From positions 1 to 10,232 of the forward strand of contig JAJYMR010000260.1 of the NCBI GenBank assembly GCA_021786815.1: a stretch of DNA of 10,232 nucleotides, in the 5' to 3' direction. This stretch comes from Deltaproteobacteria bacterium (GTDB taxonomy: Bacteria > Desulfobacterota > Binatia > Binatales > Binataceae). Shown here piece by piece: positions 1 through 6,001 of the stretch (position 1 is its first letter; every line of letters starts with the position of its first letter). A program made the translations under genes and the position numbers. The notes under the pieces are model-generated. The model was given only the letters and a program-made list of their open reading frames with translations. It searched no databases and had not been told where the DNA came from.

Positions 1-240
1 ACTGTAGCGGCTCTCCCCGATTTCCAGAACCTTCCCGCTGATCGCGTCGCGGTTGTCCGCGAGAAAACGCTCGACGTAGTAGCGATCGATCGGCGTCCCA
101 TCCTCGCTGCGGCGGCATTCGCTCAACGAGCGCATCCGGCGCAAAGTAACCAGCCACGCCCGCCGGCGAATCCGGCTAGACCGCCGGCGTTGCTCCGCGT
201 CGAGCTTGGAAAGCAGATAGCTGTTCAGTGGCCACAGCAT
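1..240 (-). CDS. SAM-dependent methyltransferase, N-terminal part (cut by window edge)
   Basis: An open frame of 80 codons runs from an ATG at 240-238 to the left edge without a stop. An Arg-rich N-terminus (residues 15-45) is followed by the block GTPIDRYYVERFLADN (48-63) and then GKVLEIGESRYS (69-80). This arrangement is typical of class I SAM methyltransferases found among glycosyltransferase genes: the PIDRYYxERFL segment precedes motif I, whose VLEIG start is visible here, while the rest of the SAM site lies outside the window. The likely role is methylation of a sugar or polysaccharide end, but the substrate cannot be told. No strong ribosome site precedes the ATG, and the frame stays open further upstream, so the start is uncertain. 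It lies on the same strand as the small HTH gene, 479 bp downstream of it, and the AT-rich block at 361-400 sits in its upstream region. Confidence 0.72.
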   Translation of the reverse strand, partial: MLWPLNSYLLSKLDAEQRRRSSRIRRRAWLVTLRRMRSLSECRRSEDGTPIDRYYVERFLADNRDAISGKVLEIGESRYS

Positions 241-719
241 CGCGTCGTCACCCAGCAGGTCATCCCGAGCAACGCCGTTTCCCGACGCCGCGGGGGCTAA
301 AGAACAGTGCCTTGCCAGCGAGCGCTGCGAACCGACTGCCGGGCAGTCTAGCCGCCCCTCGAATTAAAATCAATTAAAGTAGTAAATAGTTAATTCAAGT
401 ATCACCGGACGGCCAAGATCGGGTTCAGGCGGGCGTGCCGCAGTTGCGGGCGAACGCGGCAGCCGGGTTTCCCGCTTCCTCCGCCGGCGGGGCGGGTGCC
501 CATCAAACGGATGTGCATGGCGCCGGCTGAAACGGCACGCCCGGGCGGCGAAACACGGCTTCCGTTATAGGCGAAGCTTTCGGGCGTTGCGGGTTTGGGG
601 CGGAGCAGGGACGGTCGCGCGCGTGCGGCCCGCGTGCGCCGCGATTAGACCAGGGAAGACAGCCTTGCAGCTGTTCAGGGTCGGCGATAGCGAGGCTCTT
701 GAACGAATTTGCGCCGCGA
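241..719. other. Gene-free region upstream of the methyltransferase
   Basis: I see no convincing gene in these 479 bases. The plus-strand open frame at 587-820 runs antisense into the HTH gene and has an Arg/Ala/Gly-rich composition typical of a high-GC shadow frame. The region holds the AT-rich block at 361-400. Just after it, short inverted repeats occur: TGCCGC at 436-441 with GCGGCA at 456-461, and CGGG-TTT-CCCG at 464-474. No U-rich terminator follows either one. The rest is plain GC-rich spacer. Confidence 0.5.
361..400. promoter_or_regulatory. AT-rich block of 10-bp direct repeats with phased AATT cores
   Basis: Forty AT-rich bases stand out sharply in GC-rich surroundings. They divide into four 10-bp units: GAATTAAAAT, CAATTAAAGT, AGTAAATAGT and TAATTCAAGT. 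Three units carry AATT, at 362, 372 and 392, exactly one or two helical turns apart; the third unit is degenerate. The ends also form an inverted repeat, GAATTAA (361-367) with TTAATTC (390-396). The block lies about 120 bp upstream of the methyltransferase start. Read on the minus strand it also has promoter-like hexamers (TTGAAT near 397-392 and TTTAAT closer to the gene), so it could be a promoter, an operator or both. A related block occurs at 1341-1380. Confidence 0.5.
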
Positions 720-1001
720 CTACTTTGGGGCAGCGACCCTTCGCCGCGTTTCGCGGCCCCGACGGGCCGCGCCCGGTGAGCGGCGGCTCTCCAGGAACTG
801 TTCGATGTCTCGCTGCCTGAAACGCTTCACGCGGCCAATTTCGTAACAGGGCAGTTCGCCCCGATTAACCATGCGGTAGATGGTCATCTCGGTTAGCTGA
901 AGCAAGTCGGCCAGTTGGCTGACCGTGTAGAATTCCCGCTTGCCCAGGCCTGCCTCCGCCTCGTCGTGGCCTTTCTGCCTTTCGGTACCCGATCTCTTCA
1001 T
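720..1001 (-). CDS. Small HTH DNA-binding protein (excisionase/BldC-like, HTH_17 type)
   Basis: The protein of 93 residues has one compact winged-helix domain at about residues 24-72. It reads YTVSQLADLLQLTEMTIYR, then a turn with GELP, then IGRVKRFRQRDIEQFL. This is the hallmark of the excisionase/MerR-like HTH_17 family: a recognition helix after TxxTIYR, a GxxP wing turn, an IGR.xRF strand and a closing DI..FL helix. The N-terminal arm is charged, and the tail (73-93) is Arg-rich and could add DNA contacts. I chose the ATG at 1001 because AGGCGG (1010-1015) lies 8 bases ahead; an upstream in-frame ATG at 1055 would add 18 residues. No integrase, phage gene or attachment site is visible, so a role as a local transcription regulator like BldC is more likely than excision. 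It sits between the two AT-rich blocks. Confidence 0.82.
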   Translation of the reverse strand: MKRSGTERQKGHDEAEAGLGKREFYTVSQLADLLQLTEMTIYRMVNRGELPCYEIGRVKRFRQRDIEQFLESRRSPGAARRGRETRRRVAAPK

Positions 1002-1336
1002 TTGTCTAGCCGCCTGTTCCTCCGCGCGCTCGCCGTGCGCGTCATTGTCGAGCAAGCCCGGCCCCCCCGGCGCAATCGCTCTTATGTTTACTCAGCGCGC
1101 TTTTGAAGTTCCGGTCAATACCCTTGTAACCTTTTTTCCGACATCCTGTCCTCCGCCTTCACGGGCGGACGCGAACTGCCTGACTGCGCTTTCCTATGCT
1201 TTTGTTTCGTCAGCGGATTTGCGGGATCACTCGCAGCGATGCGCCTATTGTCAATTCACCGCGTGCTGTCACGCAAATCGCAAGCGGCGCGAAACAAAGC
1301 CGCCTCGTTCGATTGCGCGGCATCTAACTTACCTTT

Positions 1337-1382
1337 GCTTGACTTAAATTGACATCAATACTAAATAGACTAATTGTATAGA
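1337..1382 (+). promoter_or_regulatory. Probable promoter/operator of the glycosyltransferase gene
   Basis: An abrupt AT-rich stretch lies about 85 bp before the start at 1464. It contains a TTGACT (1339-1344) and a full-consensus TTGACA (1349-1354). The -10 box is less clear: TAAATA (1362-1367) lies 17 bases after TTGACT, and TAATTG (1371-1376) lies 16 bases after TTGACA. The palindrome ATTGA-CA-TCAAT (1348-1359) covers the second -35 box and could be an operator. The stretch resembles the block at 361-400, sharing TAAATAG and TAATT in the same order. Confidence 0.45.
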
Positions 1383-1396
1383 CTGGGTTTTGGTTG

Positions 1397-1437
1397 GTCT
1401 TGCAGACTTTGGGGGCGTCGCTCCTCGGCAAGCCCCC
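1397..1437 (+). promoter_or_regulatory. Leader hairpins before the glycosyltransferase
   Basis: Two inverted repeats lie in what would be the 5' leader. The first is GTCT-TGC-AGAC (1397-1407). The second is a GC-only stem, GGGGGC (1411-1416) with GCCCCC (1432-1437), enclosing a 15-base loop. The strong stem ends 26 bases before the start codon. No run of T follows, so it is not a standard intrinsic terminator. It could stabilise the mRNA or tune translation. I recognise no known riboswitch. Confidence 0.35.
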
Positions 1438-1463
1438 GTTTCCGCGAATCGTCCGGGTGGTAG

Positions 1464-2753
1464 ATGAACCTCTCAAGCGCAACCCGTGTCCTTCAGCTCG
1501 GCAAGTATTACCCGCCGTGCCGCGGCGGCATTGAGACGCACCTTGAACTGCTCTCGCGCCTGTTGAGTGCCAGGGTAGATCTCGCGGTGGTGGTGGCGAA
1601 CGACTGTCCGCGCCGCGCGCGCGAGGTGATCGACGGTGTCAGCGTCGACCGATTGGCGAGGCCGTTGACCCTGGCGGGCGCACCGATTTGCCCGGCGATG
1701 GTGAGCGCGATCAGGCGGATAAAGCCCGACCTGGTGCACGTCCACTGGCCAAACCCCGCCGCGGTGCTTTCCTACCTGGCGAGCGGGCACCGAGGCCCCG
1801 TCGTGGCGACGTGGCATAGCGACGTGGTGCGCCAGAAGATGCTCGCGACATTTTTCCGACCGATCCTCGGCGCTTTCCTGCGACGCTGCGCAGCAGTCAT
1901 CGTCGGCTCTCCCAATTATCTGGAAAGCTCGTCGGCGCTGCGGCAATGGCGTGACAAATGCCACATCATTCCGTTCGGTGTCCCCGTCGCGCAGTATCAG
2001 CGCGAAGATCCAGCGGCGGTGCGGGCAATCCGCGAGCGCTTCGGTCCGCGGATAATCCTGACGGTCGGGCGGCTCGTGCCATACAAGGGCCTGAACTTCC
2101 TGATCAGCGCGATGCGGAAGGTTAGCGCCCGGCTGTTGATCGTCGGCGACGGGCCCCTGCGCGAGACCCTGGAAGAGCAAGCGCGTACCCTCGCAGTGGC
2201 CGACCGCGTGGCGTTTCTAGGGCCGGTTCCCGACACTGTTCCCTACTACCAGGCGTGCGACGTCTTCGTGCTGCCATCCGTGGCGCGCAGCGAGGCCTTC
2301 GGCATCGTCCAGCTCGAGGCGCTCGCGTCGGGCAAACCGGTCGTCAATACGACGCTGCCCTCGGGCGTGCCGTTTGTCTCTCCCAACGGGGTTACGGGGC
2401 TCTCAGTTCCTCCACGGGACGCGGAAGCCCTCGCCGACGCGGTCAACGCACTGCTAGAACGGCCCGATCTGCGCTCACGGTTCGGCTTCGAAGGGATCAG
2501 GAGGGTGAACAGCGAGTTCAGCCTGGAAAAGATGGTCGATCGGACCCTGCTTCTCTACGAGCATGTGATGCGCGGTTCGGCGGCGGCACTGTCCGCGCAA
2601 TCGCATCGCTACTGGCAGGGGCTTCCGACGCGCGGGCAGGCGAATGGGCTGGAAAGCCGGTACGCGCGGTCCGTTGCGCGCCCGTGCGTTCAGTCGCGGG
2701 ACGGCGGGCTCGGCACCGTCGCACGCGGCCCTGCCGCGACGATCGGTGAGTGA
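1464..2753 (+). CDS. GT4-family glycosyltransferase
   Basis: This 429-residue protein has the GT-B fold of the GT4 family, retaining enzymes that pass a sugar from a nucleotide donor to a growing lipid-linked chain on the inner side of the membrane. The N-terminal Rossmann half starts with LQLGKYYPPCRGGIETHL (10-27), whose GGIE loop is typical, and has VHVHWPNP (91-98) and ATWHSD (115-120). The C-terminal half has TVGRLVPYKG (200-209, donor phosphate contacts), LLIVGDGPLR (224-233) and the E-x7-E pair E277/E285. The fold seems to end near residue 370; about 60 further Arg/Ala-rich residues form an unusual tail. The ATG has only GGGTGG three bases ahead, but the start fits the family well. The gene heads a two-gene plus-strand unit with the phosphotransferase. 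Acceptor and donor are unknown. Confidence 0.9.
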   Translation: MNLSSATRVLQLGKYYPPCRGGIETHLELLSRLLSARVDLAVVVANDCPRRAREVIDGVSVDRLARPLTLAGAPICPAMVSAIRRIKPDLVHVHWPNPAAVLSYLASGHRGPVVATWHSDVVRQKMLATFFRPILGAFLRRCAAVIVGSPNYLESSSALRQWRDKCHIIPFGVPVAQYQREDPAAVRAIRERFGPRIILTVGRLVPYKGLNFLISAMRKVSARLLIVGDGPLRETLEEQARTLAVADRVAFLGPVPDTVPYYQACDVFVLPSVARSEAFGIVQLEALASGKPVVNTTLPSGVPFVSPNGVTGLSVPPRDAEALADAVNALLERPDLRSRFGFEGIRRVNSEFSLEKMVDRTLLLYEHVMRGSAAALSAQSHRYWQGLPTRGQANGLESRYARSVARPCVQSRDGGLGTVARGPAATIGE

Positions 2754-2833
2754 CTGTTATTCGGATGCGATTATGAGCCCGTGTGGATTGTCTGCCGAGC
2801 TCAAATCGATATTTGACCCGATGTGATCCGGTC

Positions 2834-4789
2834 ATGAAGTCTCTGACGGCGCAGTTGCTTGACTTTTCGAGCTTTCATTCCCCGTTTGTGCCGGCCTTTT
2901 TGCTTGCGCTCGCGGCCGCGCTCGCGCTGACGCCGATTGCCGGCCGGCTCGCCCGGTGGGCCGGCGCGATCGACATGCCCGAGGCTCGGCGCATCCACTC
3001 TGTCCCTACGCCGCGCTGGGGCGGGTTGGCGGTGGTCTCGGCGACGACGCTGTCGCTGGTCATCAGTGTCGCGTTTCTGGCGGCGTCGCGGGTCGCGCTG
3101 GCGTCGCTTGGATGGCTCGCGGGCGCAATCGCTTGCGGGGGCGCGCTCCTGTTCGCGGTGGGATTGATCGATGATCGGATATCCCTCAGGCCGCGCGTCA
3201 AGCTCGTCGCCGAAGTCGCGGCGGCGGCGCTGGTCGTGTTTGCCGGATGCCGGGTGCGCACGCTGTTCGGCGTCGAACCGGGCAGTCTGTCCATTCCGGT
3301 TACTATCGTGTGGATAGTCGCGGTGATCAACGCGTTCAATATGGTTGACGGCCTCGACGGGCTGGCCGCCGGCCTTGCGGTCATTATCGGTTTGACCCTG
3401 ATGCTTTTGTCGTTGCGCGCCTCGGCGAATGGAACGGCCCTGCTCATGGCGAGTCTGTGCGGCGCGTCGCTGGGATTCCTCTGTTACAACTTCAACCCCG
3501 CCAGCATCTTCCTTGGAGACTCGGGGAGCCTGCCGCTCGGGTTCCTGATGGCGGTCGTGTCGGCCGAGGCGAGCGGGAAGGGGTCGACCGTCGCGAGCAT
3601 CCTGGTCCCAGTGATGGCGCTGGGCCTGCCGCTGACCGAACTGTCGCTCACAATCCTGCGCCGGCTGCTTCGCGCCGTGGACGTGGTCAGGTCCGCGGCC
3701 CCGAGGGGCCAGTATCGTTTCCGTCTCGCGGGAAAGGCCGCGCTGTTCACCGCCGACCGCGATCACATTCACCATCGCCTGCTCGCGTTGGGCCTGAGCC
3801 AGCGCAGGGCGACGCTCCTCATGTATGCCGCGTGCCTCGCGGTGAACTCGGCGGCGCTGATGCTTTCCTGGCAGCAGCGCAATTCACACGAGGGCGTTCT
3901 GGTGATCGGCGCCGCGGCCACCCTTGTCGCCTGCGTTCACGCGCTCGGATACCGGGAGCTACAACCGGTCCGCAACGGACTGCTGCTTCCGCTGTTCCCT
4001 GCGCGGCTTCTCGAGCGGCGCTCGCTCCAGGTCTGCGCTGACCTCGCGTTCGCGGCCGCCAGCATGATTGGAGCGTACCAGGTGCACCCGGGCCCAGCCT
4101 GGAGTGTGCCGAGCGCGATGGTCGTGGGAGAGGTGGCGCTCGCCCAGACCGGATGCCTCGCGCTCGGCGGTCTTTACCGCAGGATGCATCCGTTTGCGAG
4201 CGTGCAGGGTGTGGTGGTCATCGCGCGCTCCATCTTTTACGCGGGCCTGGCGACATGGCTTCTCTTCGGATTGAGCGGGGCTGGCGCGTTTCCTTCGTTT
4301 GTAACGCTGATACTCGATCTCTACCTGTTCGCGACACTGATTATCGGCTACCGAGTGTCCTTCCGCCTGATGGATTATATATTCAACCACTCCGATCGAA
4401 AGTACCGGCGCGTACTCATTTATGGCACTGGCGAGGTTGCAACCGCCGCCTTGCATACCATACTGGGTAGTCCGTTTCTGCGGATGACAGTGGTTGGATT
4501 CGTCGAGGAGCATCCCGCCGACGGCACCTCTCACGAAGGACTGCCGGTCCTGGGCTTCGACGCCTTCAACGCGGCGGGTCGGAAATTCGATGAAGTGATT
4601 CTTCCGGCTGCGATACCCGAGAAGGCGTTGAAACAGCTTAGCGCGCGATGCAAGCTCGCAAAGTTGCCGTTGAAAAGACTGTCCGTGGACTGCACCGAGG
4701 TCGCCGCGCCCGACGCGCGCGAGGTCATGGAACTGAGCGACGCGCAGCCCGGAGTGTCACAGCGCGCCCCGAGCCTGCCGATACTCTGA
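2834..4789 (+). CDS. WecA/MraY-type sugar-phosphate transferase fused to a FlaA1/CapD-like membrane and Rossmann domain
   Basis: From the ATG at 2834 the protein has 651 residues, nearly twice the usual 330-380 for this transferase family. Residues 1-345 form a multi-span polyprenol-phosphate HexNAc-1-phosphate transferase, with RRIHSVPTPRWGG (52-64), the Asp pair in GLIDDR (110-115), NAFNMVDGLDGLA (166-178), FLGDSGSLPLGF (226-237) and the HIHH motif (311-314). It would load the first sugar onto undecaprenyl phosphate. After a short hydrophobic link, residues 395-515 form about four further membrane spans. Residues 525-620 form a Rossmann domain with VLIYGTGEVA (527-536), VVGFVEE and LPVLG, as in the N-terminal half of FlaA1/CapD/WbaP proteins. 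The catalytic halves of those families (SDR or hexose-1-P transferase) are absent. An upstream GTG at 2783 would add 17 unlikely residues. It starts 80 bp after the glycosyltransferase stop, probably co-transcribed with it. Confidence 0.88.
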   Translation: MKSLTAQLLDFSSFHSPFVPAFLLALAAALALTPIAGRLARWAGAIDMPEARRIHSVPTPRWGGLAVVSATTLSLVISVAFLAASRVALASLGWLAGAIACGGALLFAVGLIDDRISLRPRVKLVAEVAAAALVVFAGCRVRTLFGVEPGSLSIPVTIVWIVAVINAFNMVDGLDGLAAGLAVIIGLTLMLLSLRASANGTALLMASLCGASLGFLCYNFNPASIFLGDSGSLPLGFLMAVVSAEASGKGSTVASILVPVMALGLPLTELSLTILRRLLRAVDVVRSAAPRGQYRFRLAGKAALFTADRDHIHHRLLALGLSQRRATLLMYAACLAVNSAALMLSWQQRNSHEGVLVIGAAATLVACVHALGYRELQPVRNGLLLPLFPARLLERRSLQVCADLAFAAASMIGAYQVHPGPAWSVPSAMVVGEVALAQTGCLALGGLYRRMHPFASVQGVVVIARSIFYAGLATWLLFGLSGAGAFPSFVTLILDLYLFATLIIGYRVSFRLMDYIFNHSDRKYRRVLIYGTGEVATAALHTILGSPFLRMTVVGFVEEHPADGTSHEGLPVLGFDAFNAAGRKFDEVILPAAIPEKALKQLSARCKLAKLPLKRLSVDCTEVAAPDAREVMELSDAQPGVSQRAPSLPIL

Positions 4790-6001
4790 TCCCCGGTGCG
4801 GGGATGCAACTTGGCGGTAGAGTTCGACCATCTTTGCGGCATACGCGGACCAACTGAACTTTGCCGCCTGCGCGAGTCCTTGTTGGCGTCGGCGGCGCGA
4901 CGTCTCGGGCCGCGCAAGCGGTTCCGCGGCCAGCGCGAGCATCGCGGCCGACCATCGCGGCACGTCGCCAACTGGGCAGTAGACGGCGGCTGTGCCGCCG
5001 ACCTCGCGCAGGGCAGGCAAGTCGCTTGCTATAACCGGCGTTCCACACGCCAGCGCCTCGATGATCGGCAGCCCGAATCCCTCGCGTTCGGACGGCAGCA
5101 CGAGCATCGCCGCGCGCCGGTAAACGGCAGTCAGCGTCCGCCGATCGAGAAACGGCAGCACGATAACCGAGTCGGTCAAGTCGAGTTCTCGGAGCAGTTC
5201 TGACTGGGCATGGTCGAAAGGACCGCCCACGCGGATCAACCGAGCGTTCGAGAGGCTCTTCCTTACGGCAGCGAAACTTCGGAGCAGGATGTCGATGCGT
5301 TTGCGGGCGATCGTGCTTCCGACGTGGAGAATGTCGATCCGGCTGCTGCCGCCAGCGCCAAGCAGCGCGTCGGCCTGCCGCTCCGCGCAGACATCGCCAA
5401 TCGGGCTAAAGACCGGATCCACTCCATTGTGAACGACGAGCGTACGCTCTGCGGGAACGATTCCGCGGTTGACTAGTTCATCGCGTGTCGCGTTGCTGAC
5501 GCAAGTCACCAACGCCGCCTTTCGCAGCCCGGCCAGGATGCGTTGCGCAATCGCGCGAAACGGCATCGAACGCCGGGCGGCGGTTGGATCGACAATGCAG
5601 CGGATCGCGTCGAGATCGTGACAGGTGACAATCACGTTGCGCGCGGGGAGGCAGTGAACCAGGTGTGCGTAACTATGGTCCACGATATGGAAAGCGTCGA
5701 GTCCGCGCGCGTTCGAGGCCAGGTATCGCGGAAAATACCAGTAGCGATTCAGCAGCCGATCAAGGTTGCGCGCGGACCGGCTCCGGTCCAATCGCGGCAG
5801 GATGGTTGCGCGCTTCACGAAGCCCGGGCGTAATCTGACTGCGGTCACCTCCGCGTTGAAACGTTCCTCCAGGTTCGCCAGGAGCATCTCGGCGACCAGG
5901 TCCATGCTGTACCATCGCTCGTCGAGCAGATCGCAGATGATGCCGACCTTCGGCCTGCGCGTCCTCGCCGCGCCATTCAGGTATGGAAGCTCGGGGGTCA
6001 A
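4757..6001 (-). CDS. GT4-family glycosyltransferase (last gene of the minus-strand operon)
   Basis: I place the start at a TTG (6001-5999) that overlaps the TGA of the gene before it (TTGA). This gives 414 residues and puts VGIICDLLDERWYSMDLVAE (19-38) at the N-terminus, as the family requires. The frame stays open to an ATG at 6178, but that would add Arg/Ala-rich residues read inside the upstream gene. Visible GT4 signatures are TCHDLDAIRC (126-135), CVSNATRDEL (167-176), VVHNGVDPVFSP (189-200), ILHVGSTIARKRID (224-237) and the E-x7-E pair E307/E315 in SEREGFGLPIIEALACGTPV. It would add a sugar from a nucleotide donor to the lipid-linked repeat unit in the cytoplasm. The only ribosome site is GAGG 13 bases ahead, so translation is probably coupled to the upstream gene. 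Its 3' end overlaps the convergent phosphotransferase by 33 bp. Confidence 0.88.
   Translation of the reverse strand: MTPELPYLNGAARTRRPKVGIICDLLDERWYSMDLVAEMLLANLEERFNAEVTAVRLRPGFVKRATILPRLDRSRSARNLDRLLNRYWYFPRYLASNARGLDAFHIVDHSYAHLVHCLPARNVIVTCHDLDAIRCIVDPTAARRSMPFRAIAQRILAGLRKAALVTCVSNATRDELVNRGIVPAERTLVVHNGVDPVFSPIGDVCAERQADALLGAGGSSRIDILHVGSTIARKRIDILLRSFAAVRKSLSNARLIRVGGPFDHAQSELLRELDLTDSVIVLPFLDRRTLTAVYRRAAMLVLPSEREGFGLPIIEALACGTPVIASDLPALREVGGTAAVYCPVGDVPRWSAAMLALAAEPLARPETSRRRRQQGLAQAAKFSWSAYAAKMVELYRQVASPHRGSEYRQARGAL

Larger units (their letters stand above)
1002..1463. other. Divergent intergenic region between HTH gene and glycosyltransferase
   Basis: These 462 bases separate the minus-strand HTH gene from the plus-strand glycosyltransferase and should hold the promoters of both. 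The plus-strand open frame at 940-1347 overlaps the HTH gene antisense, has Ser/Pro/Cys/Arg-rich filler composition and matches no family I know, so I do not call it a gene. From about 1080 to 1140 the DNA is moderately AT-rich and could hold the HTH gene promoter, but I cannot place clear -35 and -10 boxes. The right end holds the AT-rich block at 1341-1380 and leader hairpins at 1397-1437. Confidence 0.5.

Noticed and set aside
587..820. Plus-strand open frame of 77 codons
   Set aside because: It overlaps the HTH gene antisense, has Arg/Ala/Gly-rich composition, and resembles no family I know.
720..1055. The HTH protein as part of a phage or integrative element
   Set aside because: The domain is of the excisionase type, but no integrase, tRNA, attachment-site repeat or phage gene is visible in the window; all other genes belong to polysaccharide synthesis.
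940..1347. Plus-strand open frame of 135 codons
   Set aside because: Its first part is antisense to the HTH gene; the Ser/Pro/Cys/Arg-rich protein looks like a shadow frame, and it ends inside the promoter-like AT block.
1411..1437. c-di-GMP riboswitch or intrinsic terminator
   Set aside because: The strong stem lacks the conserved GEMM core and tetraloop pattern, and no U-run follows the stem.
2801..3775. Minus-strand open frame of 324 codons
   Set aside because: It is fully antisense to the phosphotransferase, whose motifs are unmistakable. The antisense protein is Arg/Gln/Asp-rich without a fold signature, as expected from high-GC codon use.
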